Shown: positions 1-5,313 of the stretch, in pieces | Position numbering within the stretch: position 1 is the first letter of the stretch | Layout of the letters: each line of letters begins with the position of its first letter | Assembly (NCBI GenBank): GCA_003647825.1 | Contig: QMNP01000095.1 | Location: 1 to 6,575, forward strand | Length of the DNA: 6,575 nt | Reading direction: 5' to 3' | Source: Candidatus Cloacimonadota bacterium | GTDB taxonomy: Bacteria; Cloacimonadota; Cloacimonadia; Cloacimonadales; TCS61 | The notes under the pieces: model-generated | The model's database searches: none | Told to the model about the DNA's origin: nothing | The model's input: only the letters and a program-made list of their open reading frames with translations | Made by a program: the position numbers and the translations under genes

Positions 1-8
1 ATTTTTTC

Positions 9-1253
9 TTAACTTATTTCAAGTATAGTTTTTTTAATGATCTCAATGCATTCCTTAATTTGATCTTTTGTAATTACAAGAGGTGGTGCAAAGCGAATAA
101 TATGCCCATGTGTAGGTTTTGCAAGCAATCCATTTTCTTTCATTTTAACACACACATCCCAGGCTTCAATTCCGTTTTGAGGTTTTATAACAACTGCATT
201 TAAAAGTCCTTTTCCACGGATCGTTTCAATGAAAGGAGAATCGATTTTAGCAAGTTCAGACCTGAAAAATTTGCCAAGTTCATCTGCTTTTTCTGTAAGT
301 TTTTCATCACGTACAACTTCCAAAGCTGCCTGGGCAACTGTGCAGGCCAGTGGAAACCCGCCAAATGTAGAACCATGTTGTCCTGGTTTGATAACCATCA
401 TAATCTCTCTGGATGAAAGTACGGCAGATACTGGAAGAACACCACCGGAAATAGCTTTACCAAGAATTACAATGTCAGGATGAATTTCTTCCCAATCAGA
501 TGCCAATAAGCGTCCGGTGCGGGCAATGCCGGTCTGAACTTCATCTGCTACAAATAGCACGTTGTGTTTTTTACAAATATCAAAACAGTTTTTTAAATAA
601 CCTTCATCAGGAACAAATACACCGGCCTCTCCCTGAATAGGTTCTACGATAAAAGCAGCAATTTTATCTCCTTTCTCTTGTAGAAGTGCTTCCAAAGCGG
701 CAGCATCATTATATGGGATTTTTTCAATTCCCGGTACAAACGGACCATAATTTCCAAAAGCATCCGGATCTGAAGAAGCTGATACAATTGCTATTGTACG
801 TCCATGAAAGTTCTGCTCAGCAAAAACGAGAATAGCTTCATTTTCTGCAATTCCCTTTTTCTCATATCCCCATTTACGGGCAAGCTTCATTGCTGTTTCC
901 ACCGCCTCGGCACCTGTGTTCATTGGCAATACCATTTCATAGCCAAAAAACTCAGTTACAAATTTCTCATATTCACCTAATTTGTTGTTGAAAAAAGCGC
1001 GTGAGGTGAGGGTAAGAGTTTTAGCTTGTTCAACCAAAGCATTAATAATTTTAGGATGACAGTGCCCCTGGTTTACTGCTGAATAGGCAGAAAGAAAATC
1101 GTAATATTCATTACCTTCAGGATCCCATACTTTTGCCCCTTCACCTTTGGCCAATACAACTGGTAGAGGATGGTAGTTATGAGCACCGTAAGTTTCTTCC
1201 AGCTCAATGGCTTGCTGGCTGCCGATATTTCCGAAAACTAATTTTTCACTCAT
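9..1253 (-). CDS. rocD: Ornithine aminotransferase (ornithine--oxo-acid transaminase)
   Basis: PLP-dependent class III aminotransferase that moves the delta-amino group of ornithine to 2-oxoglutarate, giving glutamate-5-semialdehyde and glutamate. It acts in the cytoplasm and links arginine/ornithine breakdown to proline and glutamate. The 414-residue product matches the usual length of about 400. Visible motifs: YGAHNYHPLP (22-31, substrate-pocket Tyr27), NTGAEAVET (112-120, cofactor phosphate loop), FHGRT (149-153), EPIQGEAGV (204-212), VADEVQTG (235-242, Asp237 to the pyridine nitrogen), LGKAISGG (264-271, Lys266 as Schiff-base lysine), HGSTFGGFP (293-301) and IRFAPPL (386-392). HNYHPLP and HGSTFGG point to ornithine rather than acetylornithine aminotransferase. 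The start at 1253 is chosen because AGGAG lies 6 nt upstream; an in-frame ATG at 1292 would add 13 unconserved-looking residues and has no clear SD. It is transcribed away from the glycosyltransferase gene. Substrate is inferred from motifs. Confidence 0.95.
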   Translation of the reverse strand: MSEKLVFGNIGSQQAIELEETYGAHNYHPLPVVLAKGEGAKVWDPEGNEYYDFLSAYSAVNQGHCHPKIINALVEQAKTLTLTSRAFFNNKLGEYEKFVTEFFGYEMVLPMNTGAEAVETAMKLARKWGYEKKGIAENEAILVFAEQNFHGRTIAIVSASSDPDAFGNYGPFVPGIEKIPYNDAAALEALLQEKGDKIAAFIVEPIQGEAGVFVPDEGYLKNCFDICKKHNVLFVADEVQTGIARTGRLLASDWEEIHPDIVILGKAISGGVLPVSAVLSSREIMMVIKPGQHGSTFGGFPLACTVAQAALEVVRDEKLTEKADELGKFFRSELAKIDSPFIETIRGKGLLNAVVIKPQNGIEAWDVCVKMKENGLLAKPTHGHIIRFAPPLVITKDQIKECIEIIKKTILEIS

Positions 1254-1259
1254 TTTATT

Positions 1260-1264
1260 CTCCT
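1260..1264 (-). promoter_or_regulatory. Ribosome binding site of rocD
   Basis: AGGAG on the minus strand, 6 nt before the ATG at 1253. It decides the start in favour of the 414-residue protein over the in-frame ATG at 1292. Confidence 0.8.
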
Positions 1265-1292
1265 GAATTCTTATTAATTTTGAATGACCCAT

Positions 1293-1472
1293 TCGTCGAT
1301 TAAGGTTTTAATGTCAAATAGTTTCTGGCATGGTGATTTTTTTTTAATAAACAGGCTTTATGTAGGGATTCACAAAGAAATATCATAAGATTTGTTTTAT
1401 AAGAAATTTCCTCTGATTTGCTTGACACATAAAACAACCAATTTTGAGTAACAAAAAAATGATGAAGGTTTT
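1293..1472. other. Divergent intergenic region with possible promoter elements
   Basis: This 180-bp AT-rich gap separates the leftward rocD from the rightward gene cluster, so it must hold promoters for both. A perfect TTGACA lies at 1422-1427 on the plus strand and another at 1312-1317 on the minus strand. Neither has a convincing TATAAT-like partner at 16-18 bp, so these are only candidate -35 boxes. A T-run is at about 1337-1346. No hairpin, operator palindrome or small ORF stood out. The short plus-strand frame from ATG 1459 stops after five codons. Confidence 0.35.
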
Positions 1473-2174
1473 ATGAAAGCGGATTGGCAAAATACAGCTG
1501 TTGTTATTCCCATCTACAATTCTGAGGAACATCTTTCTGAATTGTTCGAAAGGATTTTGAATTTTTTCCCCAAAGAGCAGATCTTCGCAATAGATGATGC
1601 CTCTACTGATAACTCACAAAGTGTTTGTCGGAAATTCCTGGTGAATTCAATTTCAGTGGAAGAGAATATGGGTAAAGGCAATGCTTTGCAGGAAGGATTT
1701 TCTGCAGCATATGAAAAAGGATTTCATTTTGCCTTTTCCATAGATAGTGACCTGCAGCACTTACCTGAGGATTTTCCAGCTTTCATTGCAAAACAGAATG
1801 AACAGGAAGTTAACCTGGTTATTGGTAAACGTGATTTCAGTAGAGATAAGATGCCTTTTCCCAGGATCTGCAGTAATGCTACTACCAGTAAGATCGTCTC
1901 AATGTTCACTCAACAGAAGATCCTGGATTCTCAAAGCGGTTACAGATTATATGATCTCGATCTGATTCAGCAATTCAACTTTCGCACTAAGCGGTATCAA
2001 TTTGAAACTGAAGTTATCATTAAAGTTGCCAAAGCTGGCGGATTAATAGATTTTATTCCTATTGATACAATTTACAATGGAGAAAAAAGTCATATTTCGC
2101 ACCTGCGCGATATTAAGAATTTCGTGAATGTAGTATTACATGAAGCCATTATAGATAACAAATTGAAAAAATAA
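1473..2174 (+). CDS. Family 2 glycosyltransferase, DPM1/polyprenyl-phosphate type
   Basis: Soluble GT-A-fold glycosyltransferase of 233 residues that would transfer a sugar from a nucleotide-sugar donor, probably to a lipid or polyprenyl-phosphate acceptor at the inner face of the membrane. Visible motifs: VVIPIYN (10-16) with AIDDAST (39-45) for nucleotide binding, NMGKGNALQEGF (65-76), the metal-binding DSD (91-93) within SIDSDLQHLPEDF (89-101), VIGKRDF (116-122), QSGYRLY (154-160) and FETE (177-180). These resemble dolichol-phosphate mannosyltransferase-like enzymes. There is no signal peptide and no transmembrane tail, unlike GtrB/ArnC-type members. The start has GAAGG at 1464-1468 close upstream. 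It ends 13 bp before surE and probably shares its transcript. Donor and acceptor cannot be told from the sequence. Confidence 0.88.
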   Translation: MKADWQNTAVVIPIYNSEEHLSELFERILNFFPKEQIFAIDDASTDNSQSVCRKFLVNSISVEENMGKGNALQEGFSAAYEKGFHFAFSIDSDLQHLPEDFPAFIAKQNEQEVNLVIGKRDFSRDKMPFPRICSNATTSKIVSMFTQQKILDSQSGYRLYDLDLIQQFNFRTKRYQFETEVIIKVAKAGGLIDFIPIDTIYNGEKSHISHLRDIKNFVNVVLHEAIIDNKLKK

Positions 2175-2176
2175 TG

Positions 2177-2182
2177 TTGGAG
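2177..2182 (+). promoter_or_regulatory. Ribosome binding site of surE
   Basis: TTGGAG, 5 nt before the ATG at 2188, lying within the 13-bp gap after the glycosyltransferase stop codon. Confidence 0.65.
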
Positions 2183-2187
2183 TATAG

Positions 2188-2943
2188 ATGAAGATTTTAT
2201 TAACAAATGATGATGGTATTGATGCACCCGGAATTACAGCTTTAGCCGGAGTTCTGGAAGAAAATGGGCATGATATAATAATTGTTGCTCCCGACAAAGA
2301 GCAGAGTGCTACATCGCATTCAATTACTTTGCATGAACCGCTGCGCCTGCATGAAAGAGGGAAAAACAGATATGCTCTTACCGGAAGTCCTGCTGACTGT
2401 GCAATTATGGCTGAGAAAATTGTTTTGAAAGAACCTCCTGATCTGGTTATTTCCGGTATAAATGGCGGACAGAATATGGGAGAGGATGTGTTGTATTCTG
2501 GAACTGTTGCCGCAGCACTGGAAGCAATGTTTCTGGGATTTCGAGCTATGGCTGTTTCTCTGGCTTCATATTCAAATCAAAAGTTTGAAACCGCAGCATA
2601 TTTCGTTAATAAACTTTTGCAGGATGGTCTGCATGAATTAATTGAAAAAAATGAAATTTTCAATATTAATATCCCTAATGTGGAAATTGATGAAATTGCC
2701 GGAATTCGTATCACAGAGGTAGGACATCGCAAATATCAGGATTTTGTAAAGGAACAGCTTGATCCTCGTGGACGAAAGATCTATTGGATTGGCGGTGGAG
2801 CACCAGTTTGGGATCGAAATGGAAACTCCGATTTTAAAGCTATTTCAGAAAAATTTGTATCTGTTACTCCAATCCGCCCGAGTTTCAGTCGTAAAAGTTC
2901 AATACCTAAATTGGAAAAATGGGTAAATGAAAATAAATCATAA
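2188..2943 (+). CDS. surE: 5'/3'-nucleotidase SurE
   Basis: Metal-dependent nucleoside monophosphate phosphatase of the stationary-phase survival family; it dephosphorylates 5'- and 3'-nucleotides in the cytoplasm. The 251-residue length is typical. Visible motifs: MKILLTNDDGIDAPG (1-15, metal ligands Asp8 and Asp9), APDKEQSATSHSIT (34-47, Ser40 as ligand), TGSPADCA (65-72), and SGINGGQNMGEDVLYSGTV (89-107, Asn96 as ligand). These ligands match those known for the family from structural work. The start is fixed by the N-terminal motif and by TTGGAG just upstream. It follows the glycosyltransferase by 13 bp and precedes pcm, a pairing found in many bacteria including the surE-pcm genes of E. 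coli. Annotation is secure; the preferred nucleotide substrate is not visible. Confidence 0.97.
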   Translation: MKILLTNDDGIDAPGITALAGVLEENGHDIIIVAPDKEQSATSHSITLHEPLRLHERGKNRYALTGSPADCAIMAEKIVLKEPPDLVISGINGGQNMGEDVLYSGTVAAALEAMFLGFRAMAVSLASYSNQKFETAAYFVNKLLQDGLHELIEKNEIFNINIPNVEIDEIAGIRITEVGHRKYQDFVKEQLDPRGRKIYWIGGGAPVWDRNGNSDFKAISEKFVSVTPIRPSFSRKSSIPKLEKWVNENKS

Positions 2944-2948
2944 AAATC

Positions 2949-3053
2949 GTCTTTGCGAGTATTCATCCTGCTGAAACAAATGAAGCAATCTTCAATTGAT
3001 AAATAGTAGAGATTGCTTCGATAGAAATCTAATGAGAGAAATCTCGCAATGAC
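2949..3053. repeat. Miniature palindromic repeat (GTCATTGCGAG / GAAGCAATCT type)
   Basis: The surE-pcm gap is mostly one imperfect palindrome of about 105 bp. The outer arms GTCTTTGCGAG (2949-2959) and CTCGCAATGAC (3043-3053) are complementary at 10 of 11 positions. The inner arms GAAGCAATCT (2982-2991) and AGATTGCTTC (3010-3019) are complementary at 10 of 10, around an 18-nt loop. The stretches between outer and inner arms do not pair well. Both core words recall short dispersed repeats I know from many unrelated bacterial genomes; this is memory, not a search. It codes for nothing and lacks a U-tail, so it is not a standard terminator. It could form a stem in a surE-pcm transcript. Confidence 0.75.
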
Positions 3054-3059
3054 TTGCAG

Positions 3060-3065
3060 TATAAT
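3060..3065 (+). promoter_or_regulatory. Possible -10 box before pcm
   Basis: A perfect TATAAT sits just outside the right arm of the palindromic repeat and 15 nt before the pcm start. No TTGACA-like box is found 16-18 bp upstream, and the 5' leader would be very short. It may be chance in AT-rich DNA. Confidence 0.2.
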
Positions 3066-3071
3066 ATATTC

Positions 3072-3077
3072 AGAGGA
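3072..3077 (+). promoter_or_regulatory. Ribosome binding site of pcm
   Basis: AGAGGA directly upstream of the ATG at 3081, with 3-4 nt spacing. It supports this start. Confidence 0.6.
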
Positions 3078-3080
3078 TAA

Positions 3081-3737
3081 ATGAAATTTGAAGATCAAAG
3101 AAAAATAATGATCCGAGATCAAATAGCTGGTCGCGGGATAAAAGATAAAAATGTATTAAATGCTTTTCAGAAAGTGGAGCGGCACCTTTTTGTTGATGAT
3201 GATGTTAAGCATCTGGCTTATAATGATTCACCACTTGGAATTGGAAGAGGACAGACGATCTCACAACCATATATGGTTGCAACAATGCTGGAACTTGCCG
3301 ATTTAAATAAGGAACAAATAGTTTTAGAAATTGGTACAGGCTCCGGTTATCAAACTGCTTTGTTAGCAGAATTAGCAAAAGAAGTATATACTGTAGAAAG
3401 AATCGATTTCTTAATTCAGCGTGCAAAGAGTACTCTCGTCGATATGGGATATGATAATATCTTTTATAAATCTGGTGATGGAACTCTGGGCTGGGAAGGT
3501 GGATTCCCAACCTGCAGTAAATTTGATCGGATAATTGTGGCTGCTGGTGCTCCTGTTGTACCCGCAAGCCTTAGAGATCAACTGGCAATAGGTGGAAAGT
3601 TAATTATCCCTGCAGGTGACAGAGCAATGCAGGAGCTCATAATGGTAGAAAGAACTGAAGATAATTTTCTGGAAACACGACATGGCGGATGTATGTTTGT
3701 ACCGCTGATCGGGGAAGAAGGTTGGCATGAAGTTTAA
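3081..3737 (+). CDS. pcm: Protein-L-isoaspartate O-methyltransferase
   Basis: SAM-dependent repair enzyme that methylates L-isoaspartyl residues in aged proteins so they can return to normal aspartyl bonds; cytoplasmic. The 218-residue length fits the bacterial family (about 205-220). Visible motifs: VERHLFV (32-38), the substrate-binding GQTISQPYMVATML (57-70), SAM motif I VLEIGTGSGYQTALLAE (81-97), the acidic YTVER (103-107), FDRIIVAAGAP (148-158), and LAIGGKLIIPAG (168-179). It lies 137 bp after surE with a palindromic repeat between, and its last 11 bp overlap the next gene, so translational coupling with the membrane protein is likely. Nothing is missing from the catalytic core. Pairing with surE supports a role in long-term survival or stress repair, which is inference from known genomes. 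Confidence 0.96.
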   Translation: MKFEDQRKIMIRDQIAGRGIKDKNVLNAFQKVERHLFVDDDVKHLAYNDSPLGIGRGQTISQPYMVATMLELADLNKEQIVLEIGTGSGYQTALLAELAKEVYTVERIDFLIQRAKSTLVDMGYDNIFYKSGDGTLGWEGGFPTCSKFDRIIVAAGAPVVPASLRDQLAIGGKLIIPAGDRAMQELIMVERTEDNFLETRHGGCMFVPLIGEEGWHEV

Positions 3738-4359
3738 AATATTACTTATCATTATAATTGTATTTTCAAGTTTTTCTTTCCTTTTTGCTTCCGGATTAAA
3801 AGCTGCTATTCAAGAGAAAGTAGAGAATATAAATGTTTCTAATGAATTGAAAGTTTTTCTAATCTCCATGCTGCCGATCTTTGAATTGAGAGGTGCTATC
3901 CCAATCGGTATTCATTCGTATAAATTATCTTATTGGACGGTTATTCCATTAGCAATTGCCGGTAATATGGTTCCGATCTTCTTTGTTTTGCTCTTTTTTG
4001 ATTTCATAACAAAACTATTTTTCAAATTCTCATTCACAAAAAAAATATTAGAAGCTGTTTTCCGCAGAACCCGCAGTAAAAGTGCAATAATTGAGAAATA
4101 TGAAGAAGCTGGATTAATGATCTTTGTAGCTATTCCTTTACCCATTACTGGAGCCTGGACAGGTTCTTTGGCAGCTTACCTGATGGGCTTGAGTTTCTGG
4201 AAATCAATTTTCTTTATTTTCCTGGGAGTTTGTATCGCCAGCGTAGTTGTAAGTTTACTTACATCACTTAAATGGATTGGATTGGGGATTGCTTGCATTG
4301 CTTTAGCATATGTATTTATTAGTAGATATATAAAGAATCGAAAGCAGGTGAAGGCTTAA
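3727..4359 (+). CDS. COG2426-type membrane protein (putative small multidrug export family)
   Basis: Integral membrane protein of 210 residues resembling the family named 'putative small multi-drug export protein' (PF06695/COG2426). Family signatures seen are LISMLPIFELRGAIPIGI (45-62) and FVAIPLPITGAWTGSLAAY (133-151), two half-repeat-like segments with a conserved Pro and Gly pattern. Hydrophobic segments lie at about 4-22, 41-61, 68-93, 129-155, 157-180 and 182-199, with a basic tail (RYIKNRKQVKA). The first segment may be a cleaved signal or an anchor. The start overlaps pcm by 11 bp, with GAAGG at 3717-3721 inside pcm as SD. The transport role of the family is weakly supported, so substrate is unknown. 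The final codons (CAG GTG AAG GCT TAA) resemble sequence found before another hairpin unit downstream, so the 3' end may have been reshaped by the adjacent repeat. Confidence 0.85.
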   Translation: MKFKILLIIIIVFSSFSFLFASGLKAAIQEKVENINVSNELKVFLISMLPIFELRGAIPIGIHSYKLSYWTVIPLAIAGNMVPIFFVLLFFDFITKLFFKFSFTKKILEAVFRRTRSKSAIIEKYEEAGLMIFVAIPLPITGAWTGSLAAYLMGLSFWKSIFFIFLGVCIASVVVSLLTSLKWIGLGIACIALAYVFISRYIKNRKQVKA

Positions 4360-4362
4360 GTA

Positions 4363-4374
4363 CAGCGAAAGATG
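4363..4374 (+). repeat. Hairpin H0, copy 1 (imperfect)
   Basis: CAGC-GAAA-GATG begins 3 nt after the stop codon of the membrane protein gene. Three of four pairs form (G4365 faces A4372) around a GAAA loop. It corresponds to the better hairpins at 5057-5072 and 5219-5230. Confidence 0.45.
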
Positions 4375-4385
4375 TTGGTAATTTG

Positions 4386-4488
4386 CCTTACGAAGCAGAA
4401 GCTTCGTAAGGAGAGAAGTGATGAAAGAATTTATAATAGAATGAAGCTGGAGCAGCCATTCTCCTTCCCACCTTTTCAGCTGGGAAGG
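4386..4488 (+). repeat. Two-hairpin REP-like unit, copy 1 (left flank of the transposase)
   Basis: A 103-bp unit, 96/103 identical to 5083-5185 in the same orientation. Hairpin H1 has an 11-bp perfect stem (CCTTACGAAGC at 4386-4396, GCTTCGTAAGG at 4401-4411) with an AGAA loop. Hairpin H2 has an 8-bp stem (CCTTCCCA at 4463-4470, TGGGAAGG at 4481-4488) with a 10-nt loop. The linker holds AAGGAG overlapping the 3' foot of H1, an ATG at 4421, and a TATAAT at 4432-4437. No U-tail follows either hairpin. Two palindromes joined by a fixed linker beside a RAYT-like gene resemble REP/BIME units. Confidence 0.85.
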
Positions 4489-4521
4489 AATTGAAACATC
4501 AACTTCAGGAAAACAAAAATT

Positions 4522-5055
4522 ATGAGAAGTACTTACAAAGTGGTCGATCCAGATGGAATCTATTTTGTTAGTTCAACAATTGTAGAATGGATTCCAATAT
4601 TCACTCATGAAAAGTATTTCCGTATCATAACAGATTCTTTGAATTTCTGTCGCAAAGAAAAAGGCATGAAAATATACTTTTATGTCATTATGGATAACCA
4701 CTTTCATCTTATTGTTCAGCATCAGGAATTATCAAATGTAATGCGTGCTTTCAAAGGTTACACAGCAGATAGAATATTGGAAGAATTAGAAAAAGATAAC
4801 ACAATGTGGATATTAGAGTTACTTCATTATTATCGCAAAAAACACAAATCATCCAATTATCAGGTTTGGCAGGAAGGATTTCATCCTCAATTGATTAGTT
4901 CCGATAAAATGCTTGCCCAAAAAGTAGAGTATTTGCATTTCAATCCCGTGAAGCGTGGATTTGTTAATAAATCCGAAGATTGGAAATATAGCTCTGCCAA
5001 TAATCGGAATTGGGATGGATCGATTATTGTGGAGTTAGATGATATGGAGATCTAA
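4522..5055 (+). CDS. REP-associated tyrosine transposase (RAYT), Y1/HUH family
   Basis: A 177-residue single-strand DNA transposase of the IS200-like Y1_Tnp superfamily, REP-associated branch. It would nick and join DNA at hairpin-bearing repeats through a 5'-phosphotyrosine link. Visible features: the HUH metal motif His60-Phe-His62 in VIMDNHFHLIVQ (55-66), FKGYTADRI (77-85), VWQEGFHPQLI (115-125), and the family hallmark KVEYLHFNPVKRGFV (134-148), in which Tyr137 is the likely catalytic residue. Both active-site parts are present, so it looks intact. The SD is weak: AGGA at 4507-4510, about 11 nt from the ATG. It is flanked on both sides by near-identical two-hairpin units in direct orientation, the expected partner DNA of a RAYT. 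Many RAYTs are single-copy and domesticated, so whether this one still moves DNA is unknown. Confidence 0.9.
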   Translation: MRSTYKVVDPDGIYFVSSTIVEWIPIFTHEKYFRIITDSLNFCRKEKGMKIYFYVIMDNHFHLIVQHQELSNVMRAFKGYTADRILEELEKDNTMWILELLHYYRKKHKSSNYQVWQEGFHPQLISSDKMLAQKVEYLHFNPVKRGFVNKSEDWKYSSANNRNWDGSIIVELDDMEI

Positions 5056-5056
5056 A

Positions 5057-5072
5057 GGCAGCAGAAGCTGCC
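5057..5072 (+). repeat. Hairpin H0, copy 2
   Basis: GGCAGC-AGAA-GCTGCC, a perfect 6-bp stem that begins 1 nt after the transposase stop codon. No T-run follows, so it is not a classical terminator. It aligns in position with the H0 hairpins at 4363-4374 and 5219-5230. Confidence 0.75.
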
Positions 5073-5082
5073 GAAAATAATG

Positions 5083-5185
5083 CCTTACGAAGCGGAAGCT
5101 TCGTAAGGAGAGAAGTGGTGAGAGAATTTATAATAGAATGAAGATGAAGCAACCATTCTCCTTCCCACCTTTCCAGCTGGGAAGG
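5083..5185 (+). repeat. Two-hairpin REP-like unit, copy 2 (right flank of the transposase)
   Basis: Same design as copy 1 with 7 substitutions in 103 bp and no indels. H1 is an 11-bp perfect stem (5083-5093 with 5098-5108) closed by a GGAA loop. H2 is CCTTCCCA (5160-5167) with TGGGAAGG (5178-5185). All seven changes fall in loops or linker, so both stems are fully kept. In the linker the copy-1 ATG is GTG (5118), and TATAAT lies at 5129-5134. The minus-strand open frame over this area is only the translated repeat. Confidence 0.85.
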
Positions 5186-5210
5186 AATGAAAGAGAAAAA
5201 CAGGTGGAGA

Positions 5211-5290
5211 ATTAAGTACAGTGGAAACTGCTGGGAATGTATACTTACGAAGCGGAAGCTTCGTAAGGAGAGAAGTGATGAGAGAGTTTG
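5211..5290 (+). repeat. Shortened repeat unit, copy 3, upstream of the beta-helix gene
   Basis: Contains H0 (CAGT-GGAA-ACTG, 5219-5230) and H1 (CTTACGAAGC 5244-5253, GGAA loop, GCTTCGTAAG 5258-5267; 10 bp). The stretch 5244-5289 is 44/46 identical to 5084-5129, after which similarity stops and H2 is absent. It lies about 160 bp after copy 2, so copies 2 and 3 form a partial tandem. Its linker AAGGAG (5265-5270) and ATG (5278) are in frame with the downstream gene. Confidence 0.8.
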
Positions 5291-5304
5291 TGAAAGATAT
5301 ATTT

Positions 5305-5310
5305 GGAGGA
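5305..5310 (+). promoter_or_regulatory. Ribosome binding site of the beta-helix gene
   Basis: GGAGGA just before the ATG at 5314. It is the strongest SD core in the window and favours 5314 as the start, although the spacing is short (3-4 nt). Confidence 0.7.
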
Positions 5311-5313
5311 CCC

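Noticed and set aside
229..483. Plus-strand open frame of 84 codons inside rocD
   Set aside because: It is antisense to conserved aminotransferase motifs with no independent support.
2781..3122. Minus-strand open frame of 113 codons across the surE 3' end, the palindrome and the pcm 5' end
   Set aside because: It overlaps two well-supported genes on the other strand and shows no recognisable motif.
3205..3567. Minus-strand open frame of 120 codons inside pcm
   Set aside because: It lies fully within the conserved methyltransferase core and is low-complexity in composition.
4386..4411. H1 as a rho-independent terminator after the membrane protein gene
   Set aside because: The stem is strong but is followed by GAG-rich sequence, not a T-run, and the same hairpin occurs before a gene start in copy 3.
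4386..5185. CRISPR-like array of palindromic repeats
   Set aside because: Spacing between copies is about 697 and 160 bp, the first interval contains a gene, and no cas gene is present.
5298..5305. TATATTTG matching the Bacteroidetes -7 box TAnnTTTG before the beta-helix gene
   Set aside because: It overlaps the SD and no TTTG sits about 19-21 bp upstream, so it cannot give a usable leader.
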